Assembly: GCA_005883255.1 (NCBI GenBank)
Contig: VAXS01000141.1
Coordinates: 1-5,772, forward strand
Reading direction: 5' to 3'
Source of the DNA: Actinomycetota bacterium
Lineage (GTDB): Bacteria > Actinomycetota > Thermoleophilia > Solirubrobacterales > Solirubrobacteraceae
DNA: 5,772 nucleotides
The position numbers were made by a program, and so were the translations under genes. Shown piece by piece: positions 5,566-5,772 of this stretch (the first letter of the stretch is position 1; each line of letters begins with the position of its first letter). The notes beneath the pieces were generated by a model. That model searched no databases. It worked only from the letters and a program-made list of their open reading frames with translations, and was not told the DNA's origin.

Positions 5566-5772
5566 CCAGCACGTAGCGCGCCAGCCCCGCGCGATCGGTC
5601 ACCCGGCGCATGACCATCGTGTACTAGGCGTCCGGCGAGGTCCGCAGCTTGTAGAAGGCGAGGTAGGCGTTGCCCCCCAGCGGGACCGGTCGCGCCGCCG
5701 GGTTGGCCACCAGCTCTTGGCGGAAGGGGACGGTGGAGACGCGCCGGCACACCTCCTCGTCGGGCCCCACCC
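5543..5772 (-). pseudogene. 3' end of an unidentified gene interrupted by an in-frame TAG (5' end outside window)
   Basis: On the minus strand, one frame from the right edge (first full codon 5770-5768) to TAG at 5545-5543 encodes 75 codons with strongly GC-biased third positions. A single TAG at 5626-5624 interrupts it. Before the stop are 48 residues, including PFRQELVANP and NAYLAFYKLRTSPDA; after it are 26 residues beginning YTMVMRRVTD and ending VLVNALPAQ. The coding character continues across the stop, and TAG differs from CAG by one base, so a recent nonsense mutation or base-call error is the simplest explanation. I do not recognise the family, and no domain can be named from this fragment. 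It converges on the GH3 gene and overlaps its last 23 bp. The same strand holds other long open frames here, but those are shadows of the GH3 sequence. If the stop is real, the protein loses its last 27 residues. Confidence 0.6.

Noticed and set aside
5624..5626. Stop-codon recoding (TAG read as an amino acid)
   Set aside because: TAG ends three genes in this window, including the affected frame itself, and no supporting RNA element is visible.
5289..5750. Minus-strand open frame of 153 codons at the right end as the real gene there
   Set aside because: It is a different frame from the one with convincing codon use at 5543-5770, and much of it mirrors the GH3 C-terminal coding sequence.
1..5772. 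CRISPR array, tRNA/rRNA genes, insertion sequences or phage genes
   Set aside because: Nothing in the window shows regularly spaced repeats, tRNA-like folding, terminal inverted repeats, or transposase or phage motifs.

Overview
The window is very GC-rich, with GC-dominated third codon positions. It carries an actinobacterial-style multidomain adenylate cyclase, a lipoprotein of the glycoside hydrolase family 3 (GH3) type, and promoter-like motifs that fit leaderless transcription. This suggests an actinomycete, plausibly from the deep-branching soil lineages (Thermoleophilia/Solirubrobacterales-like). The taxonomic call is inference; no rRNA or marker gene is present.

Layout, left to right. 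(1) Bases 2-394 (+): the C-terminal 130 residues of an integral membrane protein whose last part looks like a pore loop plus transmembrane helix. (2) Bases 387-617 (-): a 76-residue helical protein of unknown function, overlapping the first gene tail to tail by 8 bp. (3) Bases 618-746: a divergent intergenic region with ribosome binding sites at both ends. (4) Bases 747-941 (+): a 64-residue protein with a four-cysteine zinc ribbon. (5) Bases 993-4562 (+; the longest frame opens at 981): the dominant gene, about 1190 residues, with two zinc ribbons, a class III nucleotidyl cyclase domain with all catalytic residues, a STAND/AAA-type ATPase and a long tetratricopeptide (TPR) array. (6) Bases 4590-5565 (+): a GH3 lipoprotein gene broken by an internal deletion that also shifts the frame. 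(7) Bases 5543-5772 (-): the 3' end of another gene, interrupted by an in-frame TAG and running off the right edge.

The cyclase reads as a self-contained signalling protein: the zinc ribbons, ATPase and TPR array probably sense or bind partners and control cAMP production. The GH3 gene would act on cell-wall or other glycans outside the membrane if it were intact. The cyclase and GH3 genes are only 27 bp apart, but each has the same promoter-like block at the same distance from its start codon. Separate leaderless transcripts are therefore more likely than a simple operon. I see no RNA gene, CRISPR array, insertion sequence or prophage element, and no convincing new multi-gene system. The most useful observations are the matched leaderless promoters and the two lesions in the last 500 bp.
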